Position numbers and translations under genes: made by a program. A stretch of DNA of 64,000 nt from Cryoendolithus antarcticus (taxonomy: Eukaryota > Ascomycota > Dothideomycetes > Cladosporiales > Cladosporiaceae), in contig NAJO01000013.1 of assembly GCA_002077065.1 (NCBI GenBank), positions 868,001-932,000 of the forward strand, read 5' to 3'. Below are positions 50,099-61,312 of this stretch, in pieces (the first letter of the stretch is position 1; each line of letters begins with the position of its first letter). The notes under the pieces are model-generated. The model was not told where the DNA came from. It searched no databases and was given only the letters and a program-made list of their open reading frames with translations.

Positions 50099-53000
50099 TC
50101 ACACACCAGAATACAGCGAATCCTCCAGCCACTCATCCCTCCCCCCGGGTCCTTTCTTCCTCTGGCTCCTCACACTCAGACTCCGAATCAACTCCCCACC
50201 CTTCGCAAACAAGACCCTCAATTTCTCCCCAAAGCGCTTAATCCTAAACTCCGTCTTGCCCATACCCACACCTTCGAATGCGTAGACACCACTGCTCTCG
50301 CCGAGACCGAGGAGGCGATGCTCGTTGGAGGAGCCAGCTGAGTAGGACTGTGTCTGGAGTGTGACGTCGTTGCTATTGGCGGCGTTGAGGGACTGACTGC
50401 GCTGTGGGTCACCCGGCGCGGGGTGGTGGTGTTGTTTGTTGCGGCTCTTGAGACCAGTCCAGCGGCGCCCTTTGGGAGTTTTGCGGTGACTGTTCTTTCC
50501 GCGATGGCTCTCGGCGCTATCGTCAGAGAAGTAAGAGCGGACTTCGTCCAGGTTGAAGCCGAGGGGTGCAGTCAAGGCTGTAGTCGGATAGCGATCACCT
50601 GGGTTGTGGGTCGTCGGTTCGTCGGTTGTGCGCGTGGCCGTTGGAGTGCTGACGGTTTTCGTCGTGTCATCGATAGTACTGCGAGCAAGACCAATCTTGT
50701 GCTTGAGCGAGCCGAAGATGGAGCGTTTGGAGTTCTTGTGGGCGTGGGTTGTGGAGACTCCGGTGAGCTGCTCAGTGTTGATGGATGCTGAGGGATCGAG
50801 ATCAGTGATGATGGAGCCTACGTCTATGCCAGAGTTGGTGCTGTCGAGCAGGTTGTTGCCGGTCCGGGTAACGTCTAGAGACTTCGTACTACGATGACGG
50901 GCGAGCTCGCTGGCGAGTGTCTCGCGGTGATGCACCTTGTCAGGCGCAGTGAGATCGATGGCGAGGCTACCTTCGGACCAAGGATAGTTCTCGTCGAGGT
51001 TCCAAGGTCGGCTGCTGAGCGAAGAGACTAGCAGAGAGCGACGAGACCCCTTCGCGATAGGATTCATCTCGGGTGGGAGTAGCTTCTGAACTTCATCCTC
51101 GGTCAACGGGGTCCGAGTACGGACCATCGCAGACGCTGGTCGCTCAAGGACTTTCGCGAGTCCAGACGGCGCGGAGATGGAGCCCGAGAGATACGACGCT
51201 TTGCTGTTCAGTGACAGTGGCGACGCAACAGGATCAGTCGACATCGACCCTGGTAAAGCAGGCAGCTCCTTGTTGAGTGCCAGTGCTCTTCCAGGTATGA
51301 TCGAGTCGTGTGTACCATTCAGCACGATCTCCTCGGCCCGTTCAGCCAAGGTGCGGAAGCCAGCAGACGTGCGAGTCGACAGTACGGTGTCTGGACGTGG
51401 GCCAGGTATGTGACCAAGCTGATGAATGTCATCGATTGTGTGCGCCACCTCGCGGTCGTTGGCCAACACACTGTCGAGATGCAAATTGCGCAGACTGGGC
51501 AACAGCTCAGACAGCCTCTCGCTCAAGCCATTCACACTCGGGATCGAAAGCCTGTTGACCTGCGTAGCAACTTGCAGCATATGCTCCTGCGGCGAAAGCG
51601 GACGCCCAGCAGCATCATCGTCACTCAGCGCCTTGCTCCCACGCTTCGACTCGACTCCCTCCTTCTCCGCCTCAGCTTCAAAGTCCTCGCCCTTCTCACT
51701 GCCCTCCTCATCCTCAATCTCAGCTGGAAAGTCCTCAGGCTTGTTGAAGAAACTCGCATACCGATCCCATAAATTCTCCCCACTCACCGGCCTATAGGGA
51801 TTGGGACAGCAGATGCCAGAGAAGTCTCGACGTCTTGCGACTTCCAGAGACTTGGTTGGATGCACCTGCAAGGCATCGTTGAGCTTATCGATGAGGTCCA
51901 TGCGGCTGAAGTTCAGACTCGGCAGATCGCGAATCTCCCCTAAGGGTCTTCCAGGTTCCGGAGCACGGCTGCTACGATCGCGACTCTTACGCTTTTCCTC
52001 GGCCTCTTGCTGACTTCGCTCTTGCATTGCTTTGACGGCAGCGATGCGGGCTGGGAGCTGGAATCGAAGGCCGGCGGCGATGTCAGTCGAGCGACGGTGG
52101 TGGTCGTGGATGCTCATGTCTTCGAGAGACTCCTCTTTCAGGCCTGGTAGATGGGTGCTGGGGTACTTGTTGCGAATGAAGTGGATGCCGGAGAAGCGAA
52201 TGTCAGCTGTAGTATCGCGGGAGCTACGGTCTGGGTCGACTTGCTGTTCGTCGAAAGATGGTGCCGTGTGTAGGCCGTTGGAGCGGGCGATGGGTACAAT
52301 AGCACCGAGTGACTGGCTCTGGCGATGTTGTTCCGCTTTCTTCTGCACCTTCAGTGGCGCTACCTCGTCTTCGAAAGTAACTACCGTACCGCCACAACGA
52401 GGTCGATCGGTTGTATACAATGCAGGTTTCAATGTCGATGCTTCATCTTTGAGTGGTGTGCTACTGGCTGAGATGTTAATGATCTGGGGTTTACCGATGG
52501 TGATGGTCGTGCCTGGCATAGAGAAGCGAACGGCCATGTCAGTCATGGCGTCAGTAGCGCTGTTGATGGTAGTATCTCCGATCATGCTCAAATCTGCTGG
52601 GAGAGAGAGACGATTACTGTTGGTCTCGGTTAGCGACACGTTGGGCTCGGCCAGCTGAACGGACTTCGAGTACGTCCTTGGAGTGCGTGGAGTTGGTGGT
52701 AGGTTCTCGTCTGCAGCGGGCCTGAGACCGTTCTTGCTTGGGGGCGAGTCTTTGTCATTGGCTTGCTGAATCGTAGCATCGATGCCAAGGGTCTCGATGT
52801 GGATGGGGCTGACGGCGGAAAAGCGGTTGACGTTCTCTCCTGTGAGCATGGGACTGACAGGCTCGGGTGGCATGTCGGTATGAATTGATCGAAGGGCCGC
52901 CCTAGCTTCCTGGCGCTGAGCAGTCATCGTGTCAGCTTGCAATGCGAATGGGTCACGCGACTCGGTCTCGGTTTCGCCCAAATCGGTCGCCGTGCCCTCG

Positions 53001-55030
53001 GTCTCAGGCGGCGGCGAGTAGTGGAGGGCGGAGTCCATGCCGGAAGCCTTCGACTGAGCATCAGTACCACAAGTCCCGACCGACTCAGTGACGGACCCTT
53101 TGTGCTGAATCATTGGCGGCGATGAGGGCAGATCAGTCTGCTGCGTCCCTTCCTCGACCTGCGAAGGCTCAAAGGTAGTCGTGTCATAGCCAGGTGTCCG
53201 CTCGCAAGGTCTTGCAGGCCATGGCTGTCCCTTCGAAGGCGTAACAGGATCCAGTCGACTGCTCCCCTGTACCTCAGTGGTCGAAGGTGCCAGCTCAGCT
53301 TTAACGAGATCCCTCGTCAGACGTCGTAGTGATTGCACGGGCGATTTTGGTCCAGCAGACAGCTCAGCGAGCTTGATGGGCGAGGCCGGCAACTCGACCG
53401 GCGACTGATATTCCTCAATGACTGTGAATCGCGTGGCATTGGCGTTCGCGAAGTCATAGCTTTCGATCTGCATGCGCTCGGCATGGATCCTCTCGTGCTC
53501 ACGATCAGCGTCGCGTCTGGCAGCTGCTTCGGCCGCGGCTCGAGACTCTAGCATAGCCCGGACACGCTGAACGAAGCCAGACGGAGGGACAGACGGGTGA
53601 TGTACTTCGATCTCGCTGTCTTCGACTCGCTCCAGGCCGTCGGCGTACTCAAAGTATTTGGTGGGCATGACTGGATCACTCGTCGACTCCGGCAGATCAG
53701 TCAAGGCAGGGTCGATGAAGGCCGGATCGATGACAACCTGGACAGTGCTGGTGTCGCGCGGCGTAGGAGGACTCGAAGCTGAAGGTGCAGTGCCCGAGGA
53801 CGGAGGATCGGACGACGGCGGACTGAGATCGTGCATTGGGGTATCAGTACGCTGGGGAACCTGCCTCGCCATGCGAGCAGCATTGTGAAACATGTTTACA
53901 GCCATTGGCGCCACATGAGGTGGTGGGGCAGGACCCCGACGAGGATGCTGCGGCATGCCGTACTGCGGTTGGGCGAACATTGGGCGAGGTGGACCGTAGA
54001 TCGAGTGAGGAGGCAGAGCTGGCATACCGCGCTGGCCATGCTGATGCATCGGATGCGCATGAGCTGGCGGCATCGCGGGCTGGCGGTAGTGGTAGTGCGC
54101 TGGGAGAGGAGCTGGCTGCTCATAATTGACAGGTGAGACTGACATGCCTCTGGGTGGAGGCGGATGGAGGTAGCCATGGTCGACAGGGTAGTCTGGTCCG
54201 TAGTCGCTGTTGTATGTCTGCAGAGGTGGGCGTGCCATTGGCGGCAGATTGGGCATTGCAGGTCCCGCTGGCATGGGTTGCCGCCGATGATGAACGTGCG
54301 CTGGGTGCACCGACTGTCCATGAGGGTAGTTGTCGCTCAATGCCGGCGAAGGCGATCGATAGCCAGGCCGCTTGAGTCGAGTTGGGTAAACGAATGGCCC
54401 GCGTATCTCTGGCATCGGTGGCGGTGGACCCTCGTATCGCTGTCTCGGCTCGTGTCCCTGACTCTTCAGGCTGGTCGCAGAACGCAGTGGAGGAAGCTGT
54501 CGAGCAGAATCGTTGGTAAGTGAGTGCGATCGGCTGTCGCGCTGGCTGTAACCAGGCAGCGGACCAAGACCAAGTGGACGATTACCGCTCATGATCGACG
54601 TTTGAGCATCAGATATGAATGTCGGCATGGTTTGCATGCTGGTCATTGAGCCGCGGCGGCCATTCGAGGCAGTGTCCCACTCGCGATTGTTGGAGCTGAC
54701 TCTTGACTGCACCGATGGCGCGTAGTTGTGATTGCCAGGTCCGCCAGGTGGGTGACGAGACGAGCTGGACAATCTCGATGGGTGCTGTCTGCTCTGACCC
54801 GCGCGATGCGGCATCCTTGGCAAGCGACTGCTGTTGAACGACAAAGCTCCAATGTCTCCAGTATCAGTCGAGGTCTTGAGCATACTCAGCACACCAGCAT
54901 TGGCAAGTGTATCGCCAACACTGCCCATCGGAGGCGGACGGTGTGATCTCGAGGCTCCAGTCGCAGCGGAGACATTGCTGGCTCTGCTGTTCCGACCACT
55001 GACACTCGAGACTGGATCGGTGTAAGGCAT
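50099..55030 (-). CDS. Very large disordered Ser/Pro-rich protein, function unknown
   Basis: One exon, 1643 residues. I do not recognise a domain. The N-terminal 400 residues are rich in Ser, Pro, His, Arg and Tyr with runs such as PPPPMPEIRGPFVYPTRLKR. Conserved-looking islands include VELPASPIKLAELSAG, RFTVIEEYQSP, RRDFSGICCPNPYRPVSGENLWDRY and LPSLRNLHLDSVLAND (a leucine-rich-like stretch). The C-terminal part has SIFGSLKHKIGLARSTIDD and a basic, globular end (TEFRIKRFGEKLRVLFAKGGELIRSL). Acidic and Ser-rich regions alternate, so multiple phosphorylation sites are likely. The reading frame is intact over 4.9 kb, which argues strongly for a real gene. A cytoskeletal or cell-cycle scaffold role would be speculation. 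It is antisense to many ORFs of 60-200 codons that I reject. Confidence 0.82.
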   Translation of the reverse strand: MPYTDPVSSVSGRNSRASNVSAATGASRSHRPPPMGSVGDTLANAGVLSMLKTSTDTGDIGALSFNSSRLPRMPHRAGQSRQHPSRLSSSSRHPPGGPGNHNYAPSVQSRVSSNNREWDTASNGRRGSMTSMQTMPTFISDAQTSIMSGNRPLGLGPLPGYSQRDSRSHSLTNDSARQLPPLRSATSLKSQGHEPRQRYEGPPPPMPEIRGPFVYPTRLKRPGYRSPSPALSDNYPHGQSVHPAHVHHRRQPMPAGPAMPNLPPMARPPLQTYNSDYGPDYPVDHGYLHPPPPRGMSVSPVNYEQPAPLPAHYHYRQPAMPPAHAHPMHQHGQRGMPALPPHSIYGPPRPMFAQPQYGMPQHPRRGPAPPPHVAPMAVNMFHNAARMARQVPQRTDTPMHDLSPPSSDPPSSGTAPSASSPPTPRDTSTVQVVIDPAFIDPALTDLPESTSDPVMPTKYFEYADGLERVEDSEIEVHHPSVPPSGFVQRVRAMLESRAAAEAAARRDADREHERIHAERMQIESYDFANANATRFTVIEEYQSPVELPASPIKLAELSAGPKSPVQSLRRLTRDLVKAELAPSTTEVQGSSRLDPVTPSKGQPWPARPCERTPGYDTTTFEPSQVEEGTQQTDLPSSPPMIQHKGSVTESVGTCGTDAQSKASGMDSALHYSPPPETEGTATDLGETETESRDPFALQADTMTAQRQEARAALRSIHTDMPPEPVSPMLTGENVNRFSAVSPIHIETLGIDATIQQANDKDSPPSKNGLRPAADENLPPTPRTPRTYSKSVQLAEPNVSLTETNSNRLSLPADLSMIGDTTINSATDAMTDMAVRFSMPGTTITIGKPQIINISASSTPLKDEASTLKPALYTTDRPRCGGTVVTFEDEVAPLKVQKKAEQHRQSQSLGAIVPIARSNGLHTAPSFDEQQVDPDRSSRDTTADIRFSGIHFIRNKYPSTHLPGLKEESLEDMSIHDHHRRSTDIAAGLRFQLPARIAAVKAMQERSQQEAEEKRKSRDRSSRAPEPGRPLGEIRDLPSLNFSRMDLIDKLNDALQVHPTKSLEVARRRDFSGICCPNPYRPVSGENLWDRYASFFNKPEDFPAEIEDEEGSEKGEDFEAEAEKEGVESKRGSKALSDDDAAGRPLSPQEHMLQVATQVNRLSIPSVNGLSERLSELLPSLRNLHLDSVLANDREVAHTIDDIHQLGHIPGPRPDTVLSTRTSAGFRTLAERAEEIVLNGTHDSIIPGRALALNKELPALPGSMSTDPVASPLSLNSKASYLSGSISAPSGLAKVLERPASAMVRTRTPLTEDEVQKLLPPEMNPIAKGSRRSLLVSSLSSRPWNLDENYPWSEGSLAIDLTAPDKVHHRETLASELARHRSTKSLDVTRTGNNLLDSTNSGIDVGSIITDLDPSASINTEQLTGVSTTHAHKNSKRSIFGSLKHKIGLARSTIDDTTKTVSTPTATRTTDEPTTHNPGDRYPTTALTAPLGFNLDEVRSYFSDDSAESHRGKNSHRKTPKGRRWTGLKSRNKQHHHPAPGDPQRSQSLNAANSNDVTLQTQSYSAGSSNEHRLLGLGESSGVYAFEGVGMGKTEFRIKRFGEKLRVLFAKGGELIRSLSVRSQRKKGPGGRDEWLEDSLYSGV

Positions 55031-55603
55031 TGTGCCGCCTTGCGAGGCTTGAGGTCAGATGAGTGATGATGAAACAGAGCGAGTGTATAGCCTTCGCAAA
55101 CCGAAGAACGAAAACATGTAGCAGCGACCAAACACTTCCCAACAGCCAAAACCAGAGCGTGCTGAACGATGCAATGAAGAGAGCAGGTTGAGATAAGATT
55201 GTAAAGCAGTGTCGGCATCAGTGTGTAAACACAGCCGTTGGCAGGCGTGAGACATGCGCTTGCATACATGGCTGTTGTTAACAGACACGAGGTGTGAAGT
55301 AAGAGTGTTGCTTGGAAGCGAGAGATTTAAAGATGCTGCGGGTGGGACCTGGCTGTCGGGTCGCACGCTGAAGTGAATGGAAGGCACATACGGCGACCCG
55401 ACTTGATCGTCACCTCAGACTTACAGTACTGTCAGATAGAAGAAGAGAAAATGACACGCACTTCGACTTCTGTGTTCATCAGGGTATACTCTAGTAGGCA
55501 CGCCAAAACAATGTATGCTGAACAAGAGCTCACGTGAACGCAAATCTTCGCCTAGGCTTTTTTAGGAGTCGTGCGCAACGTCCAACGTAGAATGGTGCGA
55601 AGT
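55031..55603. other. Intergenic, promoter of the large disordered gene
   Basis: About 570 bases between the start of the large gene and the stop of sec14, both on the minus strand. No gene or named site recognised. Confidence 0.4.
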
Positions 55604-56759
55604 CTAGTGTCCTGCAGGTGCAGTCTGACCCAGAGGCTGCTGCTGTGGCACAGCGTGCCCATTTGCGGCGCCGATTGAGGAGCCGCTCGGGATTCCATCG
55701 CTGATATGACCTTCGGTGGCCGGGATGGTGTTTTCCTTCTTCGCCCAAGCAGGCGGCTTGCTCCATTGCGGATCTTGCCCTGTACATAGAAAGTCAGTCG
55801 TGCGCCAGATTCACTCGAAAGGAACAACTTCGCATCCTTGCCTGAGCGCCAGGCTCGCACCGTCGTTCGCAGACCAGCATCTTGCAAGGAAGTGACTTAC
55901 AAGGTCCAACATCGCTGAGTTGACACCCGCCCTTACAGCTGCAGTCCCCGCCAAGATGCTTCGGCAGGTTCTGCTTCGGCACCTGCGCCAACAACTCCTT
56001 CTGATAGCTCCCGCCCAACACATGAATCTTCGCCACCGTGACCGGATCCAAGAATTTCTTGACAACGCTAAACACCGTCGAGAACCCCCAAGGCGCATTG
56101 ATCAGGTACATCTTTCCGAGCCGCTCCGGGTAGTAGTTCTGGCTCACACCGCTGGCTTGCTGAAGGTAACCATACACCGAGGGTGCTTTCGAGAGACCAA
56201 CGCCCTTGAGATCCAGAATCGAGCAGCTCGTCTCCAGCAAATGCCCCGCCTTCCTCGAGCAAGCCGGCAACCTCGGGTCAGCCATCTTCTCATACTCCAC
56301 AACAAGATTCTGCAACATCCGCTCATCCGTCGTAATCTTCCTCATAGCCCCCAAATCAATATTCCCCAACTCCTCAATATATAGCGGCCGTCCATCCTTA
56401 TCAGTCTTGTGATAATACTGCGGGTAATACTTGAACATCTGGCTCTTCTCAGGGTACTCAAAAGTCGGCACCAATTTATCTAGTCCGCCGCCGAACCCCG
56501 CGCGCCATTTCTCGGCGTCCACGAACATGGTTCTGGAGAGTTCGACATTGAATTTGCGTGCGCGGAGGAAGCGCAGCATGGTGTGCGTGTCGAGGCGGTC
56601 TTTGTAGCCGGCTTGCTCGAGCATGCTGCGGAGTTGAAAGACGGCGGCGTCTTGCTCCTTGGTTGTGTAGCCTGGGTGGCCTGTTTGGGGGGTCGGTGCT
56701 GTGGTGGGGTAGTCGTAGTTGTCGTACTTTGGGTCGAGTTCCATGTGAGGGTTCGCCAT
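55604..56759 (-). CDS. SEC14: Sec14-type phosphatidylinositol/phosphatidylcholine transfer protein
   Basis: Two exons, 55901-56759 and 55604-55779, give 344 residues. The intron (GTAAGT...ACAG, 121 bases) restores GPWQDPQWSKPPAW. CRAL-TRIO N-terminal helices are in LRSMLEQAGYKDRLDTHTMLRFLRARKFNVE. The lipid-binding domain has KTDKDGRPLYIEELGNIDL, CSILDLKGVGLSKAPSVYGYLQQASG and NYYPERLGKMYLINAPWGFSTVF. The family transfers PI and PC and primes PI4P signalling at the trans-Golgi. The end of exon 1 carries GGDCSCKGGCQLSDVGP, a normal feature of fungal Sec14. The C-terminal 50 residues are Pro/Gly/Gln-rich and variable. Confidence 0.94.
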
Positions 56760-57182
56760 GGTGGGCGGTGTGTGTGGGATTGAGTGGAGGGGAGGGGTGG
56801 ACTGTCAATGCTATGGGAAGGTGGCTAGTCCGAGTGGGAAGATGTGGGCGGAGTGGTAGGGTGGTGTAGAGTTGAGATGTTGACGGTGAAGATTGAGGTG
56901 AGCCCAAATACTGTGGGTTGACGATGGGGACAACAAACATGGCAGTGACGTCGTGCGTAGACCCTGACTTCTGGCCCTGTGCGCGAACAACTGGCTGCTA
57001 CAGGACGAGAGCTAAATTCGATGTCACTCGGGGTACATGTCTCTTCACTTGGCGTGTGATCACAGAGCGTAGCGCTATATAGGAGGACGTTCTCTCGGGG
57101 TCGATGGGTCAAGCGGGATCAAATATGACACACACAAAAACACATCCATTCACACGCACTAAGCTTTCGGATCAGAACGACG
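56760..57182. other. Intergenic, sec14 promoter
   Basis: About 420 bases between the sec14 start and the acrB-like stop on the same strand. Short open frames here show nothing recognisable. Confidence 0.4.
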
Positions 57183-60100
57183 CTATCGACCATCTCCCAC
57201 AGCACCAAAGTCCTTCCCATGACTGAGTACTGCCATCTTAGAAGGCTGCGCAACAGGACTGAACATCGCCGCAGCAGGACTGAAAGGCTTAGCTGTCGCA
57301 TCAGGCCGAGGACTATTGGAAGCAGTACTCCCGTTAGTCCCAGAACCCGATCCTGAACCCGACCCAGAGCCTCCAGAACCCTCGCTTTGCTTCCGAGTAT
57401 CGGGAGCGCCGGCCAGAGTGTGCGACTGACCGGACCATGTCTGGTGGTGACGAGGCTCGAACGGCTGCTCTTCGTTATTGTCGGTGAAGCCAGAAGCTTG
57501 GCTGAGCATGCTCGAGGATCTACCTCGAGGAGCAGCGGGTTGGTACTGAGGTTGATAGGACTGGGTAGGACCAGCGTAACCACCAGGGAAGAAGTTCGTG
57601 TAGCCACTGGCCTGAGCAAGGTGACCATTGTGAAGCGCAGCGCTTTCGGGCGTCGGAGGCGAAGAGTGACCGGCATATCCAGATTGCGCGGAGTCGGGAG
57701 TCTGTATCGCGTGAGCTTCTTGCCGGTACAGCATGGTCTTGTTAGAGAGGACCGCATGCTCCCCAATCATACTATTGATCATGGTACGCGTCTCGTGGTC
57801 TTGCTGCTGTCTGCGCTGCATTTCCTGGGCGCGATGCTGATCGTGTAGCTGCTTCGCCTGAATCTCAGTCTTGCGCTTTTGCTCAGCATGATGTATTTCG
57901 GCTTCCTTCTGCTGACGACGTGAGAGAAGCTTCTCGTGCTTGGCATCCGAGGCGCTGAGCTCTGACTTGAGGTGGGATAGTTCGCGCTCGGATTCGCTTT
58001 TCGCAGCTGCAAGCTCCTTCGACTTCGCGTTCCTGATGTTCGCAGCAACTTGCCAGTCACGTCGCTTGCGCTCCATGTCAGCAGCTTCGTCCGCAGGCAG
58101 GTCTCCCAGCGAATTCAATTGCTGTCGTAAGTCAGTGATTGCCGTTTCCGCTGTTTCCTTGGCCTGGGTAAGCTGCTGAATTCGGCGGGTCTGCTTATCA
58201 TCGTTCCCAGTGAAGCCCTCGAGCTTGCCCTTGAGCGTTGCGATCTCACGCTTGACATCGGCGTTCGCGGCCTTCTGGTCTCGCTTGCTTTTCTTGGCTC
58301 TGTTGCGTGCTTCGCCCAATCGCGCCTCGGCTTGGACAAGAGACTGCTTGAGGGTGGTGACAGGCGAGGAGGGTCGAAGTGCCTGAGGTATTGATTGCGA
58401 GGGTACAGTAGCTGCCTGTTCCGCGGTCGGTGCTGATTGCGTGATGAGATTGATCGAAGACAGTACCCGCTGACCGGCCGTTGCTACAATCTCACAATGA
58501 TAGGTGCTCAGCGGCGCAAGACCGAAAACCTTGCCGTCCCACCGTCCTTGATCACGTTCTCCTTGTGCAGCGCGTGGCGTAATCCTGATCGAGGTCCAGG
58601 TCGCACTATTGATTTTGACGAAGAATGGTCTCGTCTTATCCGCTCCAGCGTTGCCCTCGAGGCCCTCTTCCACATCGTCAAATTCAGCTTGCTCCAAGTC
58701 TGAAGCAAGCTCGAGCTGAAATGAGATCTCGGTGTCGCGAACGTCGTTAATCCATATCTTGTCGGTGTTGGTGCTTTGTGTGTTAGTAAATGTCGTGTTT
58801 GTAGGTGTATCGTATTGTATGCGTGCCGCATCTTTGGCATCCTCCGCCGCATCTTTCTGCTCAAGCTCCTTCAAGAAAGTGACTTTAGTACTAGCGATAG
58901 CTGCCCAAAGCGGCTGCTGACTCCGGACCTGATTGGCCTGTTTCCGTTTCTTTTTGCTACTGGAGTCCTTCCCCTTTGCGTCTCGTGATGATGCAGACGG
59001 TCCAGGTAACCTCCCGTCAGTATTGAGCGCAGGAAGTGGATGTTGGGCGCTGTCAGAATTCGTGCGTGGAGTAGCATCAACTCCGGCAGCAGCTTCTGGG
59101 TCGGTCTTAGCAGTGCTATTGCTGTTCGAAGTCCTCTCGTTGGCACTAGCAAGAGAGCGGCGGATGCAAGTTGTGACGCCTTGCGAAACGATGTGAACGC
59201 CAAGGATCGTGCGCACAGCGGTGTAGAACCATGTGTGCTCGATCTCTGGCCGCGAAAATAATGAGGAAAATGCTGAAGGTAAAGAAAGTTCCACGCCGAT
59301 GTCCAATTCATGTATGACCGATCGGAGGTAATCCAGCGCGCCCAGATCTATTGAGCGATACCGTAGCATATGTACTATGCATACTATTGCACTGCAAGTG
59401 ACGATGCTCGAAGTCGGTGTCCCATTGCTCGCTGCTGCTCCGCTCAATGATATTGCAATGACTGTCTGCGAGAGATCCAAAAACATGTTCTGCAGTGGCT
59501 TCTGGAAAGGAAGCCAGCAGAGGTAGAACAGAAGATCCACGAGCAGGATTGTAGCCAAAGCAGGATATCCAAGTCCTGATGCATTGAACATTTCCTTCAC
59601 ATTAGGTAGCGTCGAGAACGAGATGCCGGCAGTCGGAGGTACGAAAGTCAAGGACGCGAAAAGACTCTGTATGACCAGGACCAGAGTTGGCGGCAGAGAG
59701 AGGAGTAGTATCAGGATCGAGATGGCGTCGCGCAGCGGGTAGTATGTCAGTATAGTCGAGACTACCCCTGCCGGTCCTGCGGCAGGTGCAGAGTTCGAAG
59801 TCATGGCAGCGGTGGTGACCTCCACGTGCGGAGCGAGGTCAAATTTGTTGTGCGTAGCCGGCTCAATATAGCTCATGCTCTCATCGCCAGACGCATCCGA
59901 CCCAGTCCTCTCTCTTTGCGCGCTTTCCACATCCTCTGCACACGCACCCGTAACGTGACTGCCTACACCCGCACTCGTGACCGCACCCTTGACTTGGCGA
60001 GAAGATTCGGCCGTAGAGCCTAGGCCCGGGGAAGGTAGAGGCGGCGTTGGCGCAGACTGCGCAGGCTTGCCATTTGGCGCTCCGTTGAGATGTCCGTTCG

Positions 60101-60200
60101 ACCGCTGCTTCGTGACACGCTTCCCTGGTGCTGCAAGCCCACTCTCGTGGCGTTTGTCGTGCTGATTCGGCGCGGATTTGGCCTTGCCCTTGGAAGGCAT
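57183..60200 (-). CDS. acrB: AcrB-like membrane and coiled-coil protein of the ubiquitination network
   Basis: One exon, 1005 residues, close to the Aspergillus protein. The N-terminal 140 residues are disordered and basic. Hydrophobic helices occur at about residues 158-182 (ISILILLLSLPPTLVLVIQS), 212-232 (PALATILLVDLLFYLCWLP) and 262-280 (TPTSSIVTCSAIVCIVHML). A Lys-rich segment (KGKDSSSKKKRKQANQ) follows, then a fibronectin-like stretch around STYHCEIVATAGQRV. Residues about 640-860 are a long coiled coil (AEARLGEARNRAKKSKRDQK and following). The C-terminal 150 residues are Gly/Ser/Pro-rich with a GSGGSGSGSGSG run. Aspergillus AcrB was linked to acriflavine resistance and the CreB/CreC deubiquitination pathway; its biochemistry is unclear. 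Identification rests on domain layout and remembered sequence character. Confidence 0.8.
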   Translation of the reverse strand: MPSKGKAKSAPNQHDKRHESGLAAPGKRVTKQRSNGHLNGAPNGKPAQSAPTPPLPSPGLGSTAESSRQVKGAVTSAGVGSHVTGACAEDVESAQRERTGSDASGDESMSYIEPATHNKFDLAPHVEVTTAAMTSNSAPAAGPAGVVSTILTYYPLRDAISILILLLSLPPTLVLVIQSLFASLTFVPPTAGISFSTLPNVKEMFNASGLGYPALATILLVDLLFYLCWLPFQKPLQNMFLDLSQTVIAISLSGAAASNGTPTSSIVTCSAIVCIVHMLRYRSIDLGALDYLRSVIHELDIGVELSLPSAFSSLFSRPEIEHTWFYTAVRTILGVHIVSQGVTTCIRRSLASANERTSNSNSTAKTDPEAAAGVDATPRTNSDSAQHPLPALNTDGRLPGPSASSRDAKGKDSSSKKKRKQANQVRSQQPLWAAIASTKVTFLKELEQKDAAEDAKDAARIQYDTPTNTTFTNTQSTNTDKIWINDVRDTEISFQLELASDLEQAEFDDVEEGLEGNAGADKTRPFFVKINSATWTSIRITPRAAQGERDQGRWDGKVFGLAPLSTYHCEIVATAGQRVLSSINLITQSAPTAEQAATVPSQSIPQALRPSSPVTTLKQSLVQAEARLGEARNRAKKSKRDQKAANADVKREIATLKGKLEGFTGNDDKQTRRIQQLTQAKETAETAITDLRQQLNSLGDLPADEAADMERKRRDWQVAANIRNAKSKELAAAKSESERELSHLKSELSASDAKHEKLLSRRQQKEAEIHHAEQKRKTEIQAKQLHDQHRAQEMQRRQQQDHETRTMINSMIGEHAVLSNKTMLYRQEAHAIQTPDSAQSGYAGHSSPPTPESAALHNGHLAQASGYTNFFPGGYAGPTQSYQPQYQPAAPRGRSSSMLSQASGFTDNNEEQPFEPRHHQTWSGQSHTLAGAPDTRKQSEGSGGSGSGSGSGSGTNGSTASNSPRPDATAKPFSPAAAMFSPVAQPSKMAVLSHGKDFGAVGDGR

Positions 60201-61312
60201 GAAACGTGGGAAGGCGAGGTTGTGACCAAGCTCTGGCAGTCCCTTCTGGCTCGTCTAGTAATAGACGGCGAGCCAGTCGGGAGGCGCGTATGAGGATGAT
60301 CAACGAGAAATGCTGCGAAATGTTATGGTGATGCTGGGTGGGGTGTAGTGCGTGGACGAGTTTCGCATCGTCGGCAGCGGCAAGTGTGCAGTAGCAGTCA
60401 CGACTAAGCATGCCTTCCTCCTGCATGCGCTACAGTTTCAAGATCCGGGCACAACCGGGAGCAGCAACTGCCCTGTGCAAGCTTTTCGTTAGCTTCGAAG
60501 TGTTTGTCCCGACGTGGGCAGCGCCAACGGCAAAGTCAAGATCTTCGTCAGCGCGGCGGAAGGAGTACACCCCGCTTACTGGCTGCCTAGCGACGACGAT
60601 GTGATATTGCTTGGTGGAGTACAGAGCACAAAAGCTGGAAGCTTGACTAAGAACTCGGTGCAGCACCCCGAGCTCGGCGCTGTCGATCAGCGACTCGCTC
60701 TGGGCAAAGGCAAACACAACACCGCTGCGGGCCGGCGGATCGCAAAAACGCCACCATATCGTAGGGCAATGGGGCTGGCAGCGTGGGGGAGCACGGCGAT
60801 ACTACGATATCCCCCGCGGTGAAAGGAACAAAGACCGTGATGGGAGACGTCACGAAGCAGTAGTGTGTTCTCTAGCTGCAGTCTTCGGCCAGTTGATGTC
60901 TTGCAGCATGATGCTACATAGTGCCGGCAAGGGTGCTTGTGCGGCATATGCTGCAGTCCATCCGAAGATTTTGACCAACCATCAAGAAATCCCCGACCTA
61001 CCCTCACTGGACTGCCTGGAAGGTTCGCGTCACGACAGTCGGGTACATCTCCTCATGAGGTCTTGCAAGGGTCAGCTGACCATTATCGATGATGATCATC
61101 TGGACCTCCGCCGACTTTCTCCCCAGATGGGAATCTTTGACAATCCGCATGTGGCTGACTGCTCGCTGACAGGCACTTCCCTAAGTAGTAGGTACACGCA
61201 AGTGACAGCTGACGGAACCTCGCCAGTCAGGATGCGGTACTTATGCAGTAACTCGCCGGCAGACATCCGAAAGCCCAGTCAGCAGGCGAAGATGCTGCCT
61301 AGGCATTCCTAG
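60201..61312. other. Intergenic, no gene recognised
   Basis: About 1.1 kb, the longest gene-poor gap. A plus-strand frame of 149 codons (60863-61312) and one of 102 codons (60514-60822) have no family features. I saw no RNA gene or repeat. Confidence 0.4.

Noticed and set aside
60863..61312. 149-codon plus-strand open frame in the longest intergenic gap
   Set aside because: No domain, signal, splice pattern or composition that suggests a protein; typical length for chance frames in this GC-rich sequence.
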